This document shows positions 9,116 to 18,206 of a stretch of 64,000 nt of DNA, piece by piece. Source of the stretch: Clostridium sp. C2-6-12 (GTDB lineage Bacteria > Bacillota > Clostridia > Clostridiales > Clostridiaceae); assembly GCF_009928485.1 (NCBI RefSeq), contig NZ_JAABNP010000005.1, positions 62,001 to 126,000 of the forward strand, in the 5' to 3' direction. Each line of letters begins with the position of its first letter. Position 1 is the first letter of the stretch. The notes beneath the pieces were generated by a model, which worked only from the letters and a program-made list of their open reading frames with translations, did not search any database and was not told the origin of the DNA. Position numbers and translations under genes: made by a program.

Positions 9116-10519
9116 ATGGGAGAAAACCAAATTAAAATAGTTAGAGTAAATAATGAAAAAGTTCAAATTAAAAATATTTCTGACAAAAAAATAAGAAAAG
9201 CTACTGAAGGAAAGCTTCTTGTGGCATTTTCAACTCTAGGCTGCAGAGTAAATCATTATGAAACAGAAGCTATGGCTGAAAAATTCATACGAGAAGGCTA
9301 TGAAGTAACTGATTTTGAAAATTTTGCTGATGTTTATGTTATTAATACTTGTTCAGTAACAAATATGAGTGATAAAAAGTCAAGACAGATAATAAGTAGA
9401 GCAAGAAGAACAAATGAAAATGCAATAATTGCTGCAGTTGGTTGTTATTCGCAAGTTTCACCAGAAGAAGTAGCTAAAATAGAAGGTGTAGATGTTGTTC
9501 TTGGAACTAGAAATAAGGGTGATATTGTTTATTATGTAAATAAGGCTAAGGATGAGCAAAAGTCACAGTTAATGGTTGGTGAAGTTTTAAAAAATAAAGA
9601 ATTCGAAGATTTAAATATAGAAGAATATCAAGATAAAACAAGAGCATTTTTAAAGATACAAGATGGATGTAACAGGTTTTGCGCATATTGCTTAATTCCG
9701 TATACAAGAGGAACAACTTGCTCTAAAGATCCAGAGAAGGTATTGAATGAAATAAAGAAACTATCAGAACATGGCTTTAAAGAAATAATATTGTCTGGAA
9801 TCCATACAGCTTCTTATGGAGTTGATTTGGAGGGAAATATAACTTTAATAACTTTATTAGAAGAAATTGAAAAAACGGATGGAATAGAACGAGTGAGAAT
9901 TGGTTCCATAGAACCAAGTTTCTTTACTGATGAAGTGATTGCAAAAATGAAAAACATGAATAAGCTTTGTCCTCAATTTCACCTATCACTTCAAAGTGGC
10001 TGTGATGCTACTTTAAAAAGAATGAATAGAAGATACACTGCTAAAGAATATGAAGAGGCAGTTAATAAGATAAGAGAAAATTTAAAGGATGCTTCAATAA
10101 CTACTGATGTAATAGTAGGTTTCCCAGGGGAAACAGATGAGGAATTCAATGAGACTTATGAATATTTAAAGAGAATAAAGTTAACCAAAACTCATATATT
10201 TAAATTTAGTCCTAGAAAAGGTACTAAAGCAGCAGATATGCCTAATCAAGTAGATGGTGCAATTAAAGAAAACAGAAGTAAAGCATTAATTGAATTAAAT
10301 GGGAAAAATGAGGGAGACTTTAGTAAATCCTTGGTCGGAAGAGAAATGGATGTTTTAGTTGAGCAGGAAGTTTCTAAAAAGCCAGGGGTGTTTGAAGGTT
10401 ACACTCGAAATTATGTAAAAGTAGAAATAATTAATGGGAATGAGAATATGATAGGAAAAATAATTCCATGTCATATAAAAGAAGCAAATGGTGATTATGT
10501 TGCTGGAAATGCACTATAA
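9116..10519 (+). CDS. mtaB: tRNA t6A37 methylthiotransferase MtaB
   Basis: 467 residues, slightly long because of a ~33-residue N-terminal extension. MtaB converts N6-threonylcarbamoyladenosine at tRNA position 37 to its 2-methylthio form. It has an N-terminal MTTase domain with cysteines in STLGCRVNHYE, INTCSVTN and VGCYSQ for one cluster; the radical-SAM CxxxCxxC in GCNRFCAYC near residue 185; and a C-terminal TRAM-like RNA-binding domain from about residue 395. The family B label rests on the order and t6A-MTTase style of these motifs. It starts two bases after rsmE. Confidence 0.93.
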   Translation: MGENQIKIVRVNNEKVQIKNISDKKIRKATEGKLLVAFSTLGCRVNHYETEAMAEKFIREGYEVTDFENFADVYVINTCSVTNMSDKKSRQIISRARRTNENAIIAAVGCYSQVSPEEVAKIEGVDVVLGTRNKGDIVYYVNKAKDEQKSQLMVGEVLKNKEFEDLNIEEYQDKTRAFLKIQDGCNRFCAYCLIPYTRGTTCSKDPEKVLNEIKKLSEHGFKEIILSGIHTASYGVDLEGNITLITLLEEIEKTDGIERVRIGSIEPSFFTDEVIAKMKNMNKLCPQFHLSLQSGCDATLKRMNRRYTAKEYEEAVNKIRENLKDASITTDVIVGFPGETDEEFNETYEYLKRIKLTKTHIFKFSPRKGTKAADMPNQVDGAIKENRSKALIELNGKNEGDFSKSLVGREMDVLVEQEVSKKPGVFEGYTRNYVKVEIINGNENMIGKIIPCHIKEANGDYVAGNAL

Positions 10520-10633
10520 ATTTTGATATAATATATAGAAAGTGGTAACAAATAATAGTGTTTATTTTGTAAGCTAAAAGTATTGCATATATAATATATG
10601 GATTGAATATTTATATATAATTTTTATATATGC

Positions 10634-10720
10634 TAAGCTTAGTAAACTAAGAAGGAATTCATACATAATAAGACTGTTAATTCTTAACTCTAAACTGTTA
10701 ACCGCTTTAAGATTGGGGGT
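10634..10720. repeat. Intergenic hairpin repeat before the HIT gene
   Basis: CTTAGTAAACTAAG-type hairpin at 10637-10651, then TTAATTCTTAACTC, AACTGTTAACC and TTTAAGATTGGGGGTG, the last being the ribosome site. A degraded member of the same repeat family found before prmA, rsmE, dgkA and trmK. Confidence 0.5.
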
Positions 10721-10727
10721 GAAAATT

Positions 10728-11072
10728 GTGGAAGATTGTTTATTTTGTAAAATTGCAAAGGGAGAAATTCCAAGTAAGAAAGTGTATGAAGATGATAAAG
10801 TATATGCTTTTTATGATATAAATCCAGAAGCACCCGTCCATTTTTTGGTTATACCTAAAGAACATATCCAAAGTGCTAATAATTTAAATGATAATAATGT
10901 TGATGTCATTTCGCATATATTTAAGATTATTAATAAATTAGCAGTAGAACTTAATATTGCAGATAAAGGATATAGAATTATTAATAATTGCGGTGAAGAT
11001 GGAGGACAGACAGTAAACCATATTCACTTTCATGTACTTGGTGGAAGAAATATGCAATGGCCACCAGGCTAA
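10728..11072 (+). CDS. HIT-family nucleotide hydrolase (HinT-like)
   Basis: 114 residues from the GTG at 10728, chosen because GGGGGTG at 10715-10720 gives normal spacing and the product then starts MEDCLFCKIAKGEIPS. The histidine triad is HIHFHVLGG near the C-terminus (HxHxH). HIT proteins of the HinT branch hydrolyse purine nucleoside phosphoramidates such as AMP-lysine; the cellular role in clostridia is unknown. The N-terminal CxxC is common in Gram-positive members. It lies between mtaB and rpsU, with its own terminator at 11077. Confidence 0.94.
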   Translation: MEDCLFCKIAKGEIPSKKVYEDDKVYAFYDINPEAPVHFLVIPKEHIQSANNLNDNNVDVISHIFKIINKLAVELNIADKGYRIINNCGEDGGQTVNHIHFHVLGGRNMQWPPG

Positions 11073-11076
11073 AATT

Positions 11077-11120
11077 AAGAAAAATTTAATAGAGAAATCT
11101 ATTGAGATTTTTTCTTAATT
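11077..11120 (+). terminator. Terminator after the HIT gene
   Basis: AAGAAAAAT...TAATAGA pairs with TCTATTGAGATTTTTTCTT around GAAA, ending in a T-rich strand at 11107-11120. It separates the HIT gene from the rpsU promoter that begins three bases later. Confidence 0.65.
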
Positions 11121-11122
11121 TC

Positions 11123-11152
11123 TTGACATTGTTTGTTTAAATATTGTATAAT
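11123..11152 (+). promoter_or_regulatory. Sigma-A type promoter of rpsU-yqeY
   Basis: TTGACA (11123-11128) and TATAAT (11147-11152) are both perfect to consensus with an 18-base spacer. The transcript would begin near 11159 and lead into rpsU at 11215. Confidence 0.85.
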
Positions 11153-11214
11153 ATAGCATGTGTTATTAAGCCCATAGCTGAGTTAATATAAGCTAGCGGA
11201 GGGAGGGATATTAA

Positions 11215-11391
11215 ATGTCAGAAATTAAAGTTGGAGAAAACGAAACACTTGAAAGTGCGTTAAGAAGATTTAAGAAGAAATGTGCTAGAGCTGGGGTTCT
11301 TTCTGAAGTTAGAAAGAGAGAACATTATGAAAAGCCAAGCGTTAAGAAAAAGAAAAAATCAGAAGCTGCTAGAAAGAGAAAGTTCAAATAA
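11215..11391 (+). CDS. rpsU: 30S ribosomal protein S21
   Basis: 58 residues: [19 protein letters not shown] at the start and a Lys/Arg-rich tail ending RKRKFK. S21 joins the small subunit near the 3' end of 16S rRNA and helps initiation. A GGAGGGAGGGA ribosome site and a consensus promoter precede it, consistent with high expression. yqeY follows after 30 bases, the usual Firmicute arrangement. Confidence 0.98.
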   Translation: MSEIKVGENETLESALRRFKKKCARAGVLSEVRKREHYEKPSVKKKKKSEAARKRKFK

Positions 11392-11421
11392 TGATATTTT
11401 CTTTTGAAAGAAGGTACAAAT

Positions 11422-11874
11422 ATGTCAGCAATTAAAGATAGATTACAAGATGATTGGAAAGCTGCTTTAAAAGCGAAAGATAAATTCACAGCTAATGTAA
11501 TTAGTACAGCTAAAGCTGCTCTGTTAATTGTTGAAAAAACAGATAATAGAGTGCTTGAAGAGGATGAAGTAATTAGTATATTAGCTAAAGAAGTCAAACA
11601 AAGAAGAGAATCTATTCTTGAGTTTGAAAAAGGTAATAGACAAGATTTAGTAGATCAGTGTAATGCCGAAATAGAAATTTTGTTGAAATACCTTCCTCAG
11701 CAGTTAAGTGAAGAAGAAATAAAACAAATAGTAAAAGAATCAGCAGAAGAATTGGGTGCAAATAGCATTAAAGATATGGGTAAAGTTATGTCAGCTGTTA
11801 GGCCTAAAGTAGTAGGAAAAGCTGATGGCAAACTTGTAAGTGAAATTGTTAAAGAATATTTAAATAATAAATAG
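11422..11874 (+). CDS. yqeY: GatB/YqeY domain protein YqeY
   Basis: 150 residues from the ATG at 11422 (MSAIKDRLQDDWKAALKAKD), with AAGAAGG upstream; a TTG at 11404 in frame is too close to rpsU and was rejected. The fold resembles the tRNA-binding tail of the amidotransferase subunit GatB: a helical N-terminal domain and a C-terminal YqeY bundle with IKDMGKVM. A role in tRNA-dependent amidation is suspected from the fold but unproven. It is co-transcribed with rpsU and ended by a perfect hairpin. Confidence 0.95.
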   Translation: MSAIKDRLQDDWKAALKAKDKFTANVISTAKAALLIVEKTDNRVLEEDEVISILAKEVKQRRESILEFEKGNRQDLVDQCNAEIEILLKYLPQQLSEEEIKQIVKESAEELGANSIKDMGKVMSAVRPKVVGKADGKLVSEIVKEYLNNK

Positions 11875-11907
11875 AAAAAGAACTCAAGATTTCTTGAGTT
11901 CTTTTTC
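11875..11907 (+). terminator. Terminator after yqeY
   Basis: AAAAAGAACTCAAGA (11875-11889) pairs perfectly with TCTTGAGTTCTTTTT (11892-11906), with a two-base loop and a T-run inside the stem, so it can work on both strands. Confidence 0.88.
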
Positions 11908-12116
11908 TATTTAACTTCAAAAGATTATTATAAATATAAATTAATAGAAAGCTAATATATTTAATAATTATGTAAAATCATAATTAAAAGTGCATTAAAT
12001 AAATGTTAAGTAAAATTAGAAGTTTAATAATTAGGAATTTGATTTGGTAATTTTAATGAATTAAACTTTCATTCCTATCATAAATTAAAATGAAGAAGTT
12101 TATGTAGGAGGATAAG

Positions 12117-12395
12117 ATGGAGGGAAAACTTCAAAAAGGTAAAGAAAAAATACTTAATAAATTAGAATTTCCAAAGGATATTTCATTGGATTTACCAAAG
12201 ATAATAGTTATAGGAAACAGAGAAATTACTATAGAAAATCATAAAGGCATTATATTCTTTGAAACTAATATGGTTAAAATAAATTCTAGAATAGGAGCAA
12301 TATTAATACAAGGAGCAGAATTTGAGATACTTTTTATAGCTGAGAACAGTATCACTATAAGTGGAATTTTTAAAGGTATCTCTTATGAAAGGTAA
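12117..12395 (+). CDS. yqfC: Sporulation protein YqfC
   Basis: 92 residues (MEGKLQKGKEKILNKLEFPK...). The protein belongs to the small YqfC family, in which most of the chain is a YabP-like beta domain (ISLDLPKIIVIGNREI, ENHKGI, ILIQGAEFEI). In Bacillus the gene belongs to the mother-cell SigE regulon; its biochemical function is unknown. AGGAGG precedes the ATG. yqfD begins seven bases after its stop, so the two form an operon. The pair is good evidence for a spore former. Confidence 0.92.
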   Translation: MEGKLQKGKEKILNKLEFPKDISLDLPKIIVIGNREITIENHKGIIFFETNMVKINSRIGAILIQGAEFEILFIAENSITISGIFKGISYER

Positions 12396-12401
12396 AATAA
12401 T

Positions 12402-13529
12402 ATGTTTAATAAAAGGAAATTAGGCAAAGTAACCATAGAAGTAAGTTCATTAATGCCAGAAAAGATATTAAATGCACTTTGGGATAAGGAAATTTATACT
12501 TGTAATGTTGTAAAAGTTGATATGGCAACAATCAGGTTTGCTATATATATATATGATTATAAAAAAGTTGAAGAAATAATAAAAAAAAATAAAGGGAAAG
12601 TGATAATAGTCAATACAAGTGGTATAATAGTGCTAATTATGAAAATGAAAAGAAAAATTTCTTTAGTTATTGGTGCTTTTATATTTTTTTTAGTTATATA
12701 TTTTTTATCTAATTATATATGGGCTGTAGATATACAAACACAAAAGAATTTATCTCCCTTTGAGATAAGACAGCAACTTTCAAATATCGGAATAAAACCA
12801 GGGTTAAAGAAATCTAAAATAAATGTAAGAGAATTAGAAAAACAAATGGAAAATTTAAATCCTGAAATAATGTGGATTAGAGTAAGAATAGAAGGGTCTA
12901 CATTAAAATTATTAGTTAAAGAAAAGGTAAATCCACCATCTATAGAAAAGACATCGTTTAATCAAGTTATAGCTAAAATGGATGGAGAGGTAAAAAGAAT
13001 ATATACCAATTCAGGAAATCCAGCTGTGGTTCCAGGAAGCATTGTAAAGAAAGGTGATAATTTGATATTGCCAATTCAGGGGAGAGATGGATTTCAAATA
13101 GAAGTGAAACCAAGTGGAACAGTTATAGCAAATACATTTTATGAAAAATTTATGGAAATTCAAATAAGTGGAGAGAAACTTGAAAGAACAGGAAGAAAAA
13201 ATAGTGATATTTATTTGAGTTTTTTTGGAAAAAAGTTTTACTTAAAAAAAGCTATAAATGGATTTGCTTATTATGATAAAATAGAAGAAACAAATGGATG
13301 TTTTAGGAAAATAACATATTTTGAAAAGACAGGTAAAAGTATAAATTTAGATAGAGAAAGTACAATTAAAGAAGCTAAAGAAAAGCTTCAAGCTTCTTTA
13401 AAAAAGACGCTTAGTAATGATGCTAATATTATTGATAGTAAAGTCATAGTTGAAGATGTTAAGGATGGAACTATATTAGTTAAAGTAATATTTACAGTAG
13501 AACAAGATATAGCAGAAAATATATCTTAA
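12402..13529 (+). CDS. yqfD: Sporulation protein YqfD
   Basis: 375 residues. The N-terminal ~85 residues are cytoplasmic, then one membrane helix (SLVIGAFIFFLVIYFLSNYI) near residues 87-106, then a large outer domain with FEIRQQLSNIGIKPGLKKSK and VKEKVNPP, the usual YqfD layout. Known family role: expressed in the mother cell and needed for efficient sporulation in Bacillus; the mechanism is not known. It follows yqfC directly. In many Firmicutes phoH comes next; here phoH is missing from this position and pgpH follows. Confidence 0.92.
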   Translation: MFNKRKLGKVTIEVSSLMPEKILNALWDKEIYTCNVVKVDMATIRFAIYIYDYKKVEEIIKKNKGKVIIVNTSGIIVLIMKMKRKISLVIGAFIFFLVIYFLSNYIWAVDIQTQKNLSPFEIRQQLSNIGIKPGLKKSKINVRELEKQMENLNPEIMWIRVRIEGSTLKLLVKEKVNPPSIEKTSFNQVIAKMDGEVKRIYTNSGNPAVVPGSIVKKGDNLILPIQGRDGFQIEVKPSGTVIANTFYEKFMEIQISGEKLERTGRKNSDIYLSFFGKKFYLKKAINGFAYYDKIEETNGCFRKITYFEKTGKSINLDRESTIKEAKEKLQASLKKTLSNDANIIDSKVIVEDVKDGTILVKVIFTVEQDIAENIS

Positions 13530-13598
13530 ACATATTTATTAATTGTCAAATGTAAGTATAGTGTCTAATAATTTATTATGGATGAAAAGGTGAATAAC

Positions 13599-15710
13599 AT
13601 GAATATAAAGAAAAATAATGAAACTAGAAATAGTAGAAGTCAAAGAGTTACATTATTCTTAGTTGTGTTTAGTATAGTTTATTTATTACTTATCACTGCA
13701 ATTGCTCCAAAGCAATATACTTTAAAAGCAGGTGATATACCTAGGGTAGATATAAAAGCACCAAGAGATATAGTTGATGAAAAAGCCACAAAGGAAAAAG
13801 AAGGGCAGGCATTAGAAAAGGTTGGGCAGCAGTATACCTTAAAAACAGAAGTTAAAAAAGCTGCAGAGGATGATGTTAAAGCTTTATTTGATAAATTAAT
13901 AGATATAGGGAACATGTCTAATTCTTCAACAACTCTAAAAGAAAGTGATAAAATAAATGAATTAAATAAGTTAGCAGGATTTAAATTTACGGAAGATCAA
14001 GCTAAAGTTTTGATAACAATTCCTAAAGAAACATTATCAGATTTAGAGATGAAAATTATTGCTATTGTTGATAAAGCGTATGCAAAAAATATAAATGAAA
14101 ATGATGAAGTAGCTATTAAAAATGAAAGAGATATTGCTGCATCTAAAATAGAAGAATTAAACTTAGATCCAGGAATTACCAATATTTTGAAAACAATTAT
14201 TTCATCGAAAATAAATCCAAATGTTTTTTATGACAAAGAAAAAACAGAAGAAAAAATACAAGAAGCACAGAAAAATATATCAAAGGTAATTATAAAGCAA
14301 AATCAAACCATAGTAAAAGAAGGAGAACCAGTTACACAAAGTCAGATAGATATTTTATCAGAGTTGGGAATGTTAAGTGATCAAAATGAAACAGGAAATT
14401 TTTATGTATATTTAGCTTTGGCAGTATTTTTAGCAATGATTCTTTTTCTTCAATATAATTTTATTAAATTAAATTATAAAGTTATATTTGATAACACTGG
14501 AAAGCTTATACTAATAAGTGTTATTAATATAATATCATTGTTATTAGCAAGAACTATAGGGATAATTTCTCCTTTTTTGATACCTTTCGCATGTGCACCA
14601 ATGATGCTTACATTATTTTTTAATTATAAACTAGCTTTTGTAGTAAGTAGTTTAAATATTATTTTAATAGGGGCGTTAAATGGATTTGATATTCAAATAA
14701 TGATTTTAGGAATTGTTAGCTCTATACTGGGGTCTACTTTACTAAAAAGGATGCAGCAAAGAAATGAGTTGCTATATTCAACGGGTATTATTGCCGTTGT
14801 AAGTACAGTATTAACATTATCTACTGGAATATTAATATCAAGTAATTTTATTGATGTACTCATAAAAGGAGCTATTACAATTGCAGGTGGACTTTTATCA
14901 GGTATATTCGCATTAGGTATACTTCCATTTTTAGAAGGTGGCTTTAATGAAGTTACTACGTTGAAACTGCTAGAATTATCAAACCCTAATAATCCACTTT
15001 TGAAAAAATTACTAATGGAGGCGCCAGGAACATATCACCATAGTATGCTGGTTGCTAATATTGCTGAAATGGCGGCAGAAGAAGTCGGGGCTAATTCGGT
15101 AATTACAAGAATAGGAAGTTATTATCATGATGTTGGAAAAACTGAGAGACCTTATTTCTTTGGTGAAAATCAAATGGGAGGAGAAAATCCTCATAGTAAT
15201 ATTCCTCCTAATTTAAGTGCAATGTTAATAAAATCCCATGTAAAGGATGGACTTGAGTTAGCTAAAAAATATAAATTACCACAAATAATTCAGGATATTA
15301 TAGCTGAGCATCATGGAAAAACATTGGTGAAATATTTTTATTATACTATGAAAAATAATGCAAAATATCCCGATGAAATTAAAGAAGAAGATTATATGTA
15401 TGAAGGACCTATACCAAGTACAAAAGAAGCAGGTATAGTAATGCTTGCAGATAGTGTTGAAGCTTCTGTAAGGTCAATTAAAGAGCCTAGCAAAGAAAAA
15501 ATAAATGAAATGGTTAATTGTATAATTAATGATAAATTGTCAACAGGTCAGTTAAATAATTGTAATTTAACATTAAAGGATATAGAAAAAATTAGGTTGT
15601 GTTTCTTAAATGCTCTAAATGGAATATATCATCAGAGAATAGAATATCCAAAAGAAAAAATAAAAGATTTAAACTTTGAAAATAAAGAAAATAATGAAAC
15701 TAAGGAGTAA
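13599..15710 (+). CDS. pgpH: 7TM-HD phosphodiesterase, PgpH family
   Basis: About 703 residues. It has an N-terminal membrane helix (VTLFLVVFSIVYLLLITAI), an extracytoplasmic 7TMR-HDED domain, a bundle of about seven membrane helices (roughly residues 265-455) and a cytoplasmic HD domain with TYHHSMLVANIAEMAAE and GSYYHDVGKTERPYF. PgpH proteins hydrolyse cyclic di-AMP to pApA. The ATG at 13599 fits AAAGGTG at 13587 better than the ATG at 13578. The gene is coupled to ybeY (nine bases apart). Substrate assignment comes from family knowledge. Confidence 0.9.
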   Translation: MNIKKNNETRNSRSQRVTLFLVVFSIVYLLLITAIAPKQYTLKAGDIPRVDIKAPRDIVDEKATKEKEGQALEKVGQQYTLKTEVKKAAEDDVKALFDKLIDIGNMSNSSTTLKESDKINELNKLAGFKFTEDQAKVLITIPKETLSDLEMKIIAIVDKAYAKNINENDEVAIKNERDIAASKIEELNLDPGITNILKTIISSKINPNVFYDKEKTEEKIQEAQKNISKVIIKQNQTIVKEGEPVTQSQIDILSELGMLSDQNETGNFYVYLALAVFLAMILFLQYNFIKLNYKVIFDNTGKLILISVINIISLLLARTIGIISPFLIPFACAPMMLTLFFNYKLAFVVSSLNIILIGALNGFDIQIMILGIVSSILGSTLLKRMQQRNELLYSTGIIAVVSTVLTLSTGILISSNFIDVLIKGAITIAGGLLSGIFALGILPFLEGGFNEVTTLKLLELSNPNNPLLKKLLMEAPGTYHHSMLVANIAEMAAEEVGANSVITRIGSYYHDVGKTERPYFFGENQMGGENPHSNIPPNLSAMLIKSHVKDGLELAKKYKLPQIIQDIIAEHHGKTLVKYFYYTMKNNAKYPDEIKEEDYMYEGPIPSTKEAGIVMLADSVEASVRSIKEPSKEKINEMVNCIINDKLSTGQLNNCNLTLKDIEKIRLCFLNALNGIYHQRIEYPKEKIKDLNFENKENNETKE

Positions 15711-15719
15711 GTGAAATAA

Positions 15720-16223
15720 ATGATTTATACAGATAATAGACAAAAAAAATTAGAAGTTACTGAAGAATTTATAAGTAAATTAATAGAAGTGATTAATTTT
15801 GCGTTAAAAGAAGAGGAAGTTAATATAGAGTGTGAAATTTCTTTACTATTTGTAGATAATGAAGAAATTAAAGCAATTAACAAAGAAACTAGGGGAATAG
15901 ACAGAGAAACAGATGTATTATCATTTCCAATGTTAGAATATGAAGATAAAAAGGTATTTAAGGAAATATATAAAGACTATAAATTTTCTCCAGTTGATTT
16001 TGATGGAGAAGAACTTGTTCTTGGTGATATAGTGCTTTCTTTAGAAAAAGCATTAGAACAAAGCCGAGAGTTTAATCATTCATATGAAAGAGAAGCATCT
16101 TATTTAGTAGTTCATTCAGTGCTACATCTATTAGGATATGATCATATGGAGGACGATGAAAAAAGTGTTATGAGAAGTAGAGAGGAAGAAATATTAAATC
16201 AGCTTAAAATAACAAGAGGGTAA
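15720..16223 (+). CDS. ybeY: rRNA maturation endoribonuclease YbeY
   Basis: 167 residues. The metal-binding signature [11 protein letters not shown] (H-x3-H-x5-H) lies near residue 127, and the family motif [18 protein letters not shown] near residue 56 ([10 protein letters not shown] then TDVLSFP). YbeY is a zinc endonuclease needed for 16S rRNA 3'-end maturation and ribosome quality control. It follows pgpH by nine bases and precedes dgkA and era, the usual order. Confidence 0.96.
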   Translation: MIYTDNRQKKLEVTEEFISKLIEVINFALKEEEVNIECEISLLFVDNEEIKAINKETRGIDRETDVLSFPMLEYEDKKVFKEIYKDYKFSPVDFDGEELVLGDIVLSLEKALEQSREFNHSYEREASYLVVHSVLHLLGYDHMEDDEKSVMRSREEEILNQLKITRG

Positions 16224-16225
16224 AT

Positions 16226-16374
16226 CAGTTAAGAGTTAAGATTTTAAAGTTATGAGTTAGAGAGGAAATCTTAAGACGAAGATTTCTAAAATTAAATAAT
16301 GATTTTTTGGTAAAAATAGGAAAAGGATTTAAAATTGCATATAACTTTTAACTCATAACTGAATAAAGTGGGTG
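16226..16374. repeat. Full-length intergenic inverted repeat before dgkA
   Basis: This copy has both outer arms: CAGTTAAGAGTTAAG (from 16226) is complementary to CTTTTAACTCATAACTG (about 16344-16361), with an inner hairpin GGAAATCTT...AAGATTTCT at 16263-16289. AATAAAGTGGGTGG, the ribosome site of dgkA, follows. It fills nearly the whole gap between ybeY and dgkA. Confidence 0.65.
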
Positions 16375-16379
16375 GATAA

Positions 16380-17081
16380 ATGAAGGTGAAAAAGACACTA
16401 GAAAGTTTCAATAATGCAATAACGGGAATAATTGATACTGTAAGAACAGAAAGAAATATGAAAATACATTTAATTGCAGCTGTTGGAGTATTAATTGCTA
16501 GCTTTTTCTTTGATATAAGTAAATTTGAATTTCTTATATTAGCAGTTACTATAACGATGGTTATAGCTGCTGAACTTATTAATACTGCAATAGAAGCTGC
16601 AATAGATATGACCACTAATTATTATCATCCTTTAGCTAAGGTAGCTAAAAATGCTGCGGCAGGTGCTGTTTTAGTTACTGCTATTAGTGCTGTTTTAGTT
16701 GGATATATTATATTTTGGGATAAGTTATCTAGCTTTTCATTTGATTTAATTAGAAAAGTAAAAAATTCTGAACCATATACTATGCTTATTGTATTAATAA
16801 TAGTTTGTATTGCAACAATTATTGCAAAAGCTATATTTGGGGAAGGAACTCCTTTAAAAGGAGGAATGCCAAGTGGTCATAGTGCTTTAGGTTTTTCTAT
16901 TGCAACAGCAATATCACTTATAACAGAGCAACCAATTTGTATATTACTAAGTTTTTTGTTGGCGTTTATAACTGCACAAAGTAGAGTTGATTCAGAAGTT
17001 CATAGTATTTTAGAAGTAATAGTTGGCGCTATTTTTGGAATAATATTAACGTTATTTATTTTTACTCTATTTAGACTATAA
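16380..17081 (+). CDS. Undecaprenol/diacylglycerol kinase fused to PAP2 phosphatase
   Basis: 233 residues in two membrane domains. Residues 1-115 are a DgkA-type lipid kinase with RTERNMKIHL, the catalytic ELINTAIEAAIDM near residue 62 and three membrane helices. Residues 135-233 are a PAP2 phosphatase with GGMPSGHSALGF and SRVDSEVHSILE (the SGH and SRxxxxxH active-site motifs). Together they could phosphorylate and dephosphorylate an isoprenoid lipid carrier. Stand-alone DgkA is about 120-130 residues, so the fusion is genuine and in frame. The expected cdd gene between dgkA and era is absent. Confidence 0.9.
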   Translation: MKVKKTLESFNNAITGIIDTVRTERNMKIHLIAAVGVLIASFFFDISKFEFLILAVTITMVIAAELINTAIEAAIDMTTNYYHPLAKVAKNAAAGAVLVTAISAVLVGYIIFWDKLSSFSFDLIRKVKNSEPYTMLIVLIIVCIATIIAKAIFGEGTPLKGGMPSGHSALGFSIATAISLITEQPICILLSFLLAFITAQSRVDSEVHSILEVIVGAIFGIILTLFIFTLFRL

Positions 17082-17287
17082 GTAAAAAAACAGACACTTA
17101 TAAAAAGATTACGCAGTAAAATACGGAACTTTTCTAGAATCACAGTTATTTCAAATTAGAAAAACAGTGAAATAATATTACACATTGTCAATTAACTTAT
17201 AAATAGAGTATACTATTTGTAAAGTAGCATAATGTTATTTTAGCTTTTAAATTTTTAAATTAAGAAGCTTATTTTTAGGAGGAAAAG

Positions 17288-18178
17288 ATGTTTAAATCAG
17301 GATTTGTTACAATAGTTGGAAGACCTAATGTTGGTAAGTCAACTTTATTAAACTACATAATGGGAGAAAAGTTATCTATAGTTTCAAACAAGCCCCAAAC
17401 AACAAGAAATAACATTCAAACCATATTAACAGGAGAAGATTATCAAATAGTATTTGTTGATACTCCAGGTATACATAAACCTAAGCATAAATTAGGTGAA
17501 TACATGGTGAATTCAGCAAAAGAGTCAACTAATGATGTTGATTTAGTGTTGTTTTTAACTAACCCAGATGATGAAATAGGTAAGGGAGATAAATTTATCT
17601 TAGAAACCTTAAAAGGAAAGAAATGCCCAGTATTTTTAGTGTTAAATAAAGTAGATGAAAGTACTCAGGATAGAGTAGCCAAAAGCTTAGAAATGTATTC
17701 TAAGGAGTTTGAATTTGCGGAAATAGTTCCAATAGCTGCAATTAAGGGTAAAAATGTTGATAAGTTATTAGAACTTATGAAAAATGCAATGCCTGAAGGT
17801 CCTAAATATTATCCAGATGATATGATAACTGATGTACAAGAGAAATTTGTAGTAGCAGAGATAATTAGAGAAAAGGCACTAAGAAATTTAAGAGATGAGG
17901 TACCTCATGGTATAGCAGTAGATATAATTCAGATGAAACAAAATGAAAGAGGAACATATCATATAGAAGTAGATTTAATATGTGAAAAGGATTCTCACAA
18001 AGGAATAATAATAGGAAAAAATGGGCAAACGCTTAAGAAAATTGGAGAAACTGCAAGATTTGAGCTAGAAAAATTCTTAAGAGCAAAAGTAAATGTTAAG
18101 ATATGGGTTAAAGTTAGAAAAGAGTGGAGAGACAATCAAAATTTGTTAAAGGAATTAGGGTATAAGGCGAAAAAGTAA
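17288..18178 (+). CDS. era: Ribosome-assembly GTPase Era
   Basis: 296 residues, normal length. Era binds 16S rRNA near its 3' end and acts as a checkpoint for 30S assembly. GTP-binding motifs are [10 protein letters not shown] near residue 10, the switch I threonine in QTTRNN, DTPGIH near 59 and NKVD near 121; the C-terminal KH domain shows [16 protein letters not shown] near residue 240. TTAGGAGG precedes the ATG. recO follows after 28 bases, and the ybeY-dgkA-era-recO order matches other Firmicutes. Confidence 0.98.
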   Translation: MFKSGFVTIVGRPNVGKSTLLNYIMGEKLSIVSNKPQTTRNNIQTILTGEDYQIVFVDTPGIHKPKHKLGEYMVNSAKESTNDVDLVLFLTNPDDEIGKGDKFILETLKGKKCPVFLVLNKVDESTQDRVAKSLEMYSKEFEFAEIVPIAAIKGKNVDKLLELMKNAMPEGPKYYPDDMITDVQEKFVVAEIIREKALRNLRDEVPHGIAVDIIQMKQNERGTYHIEVDLICEKDSHKGIIIGKNGQTLKKIGETARFELEKFLRAKVNVKIWVKVRKEWRDNQNLLKELGYKAKK

Positions 18179-18206
18179 ATTTAATGAATAATTAATAATA
18201 GGGGTG

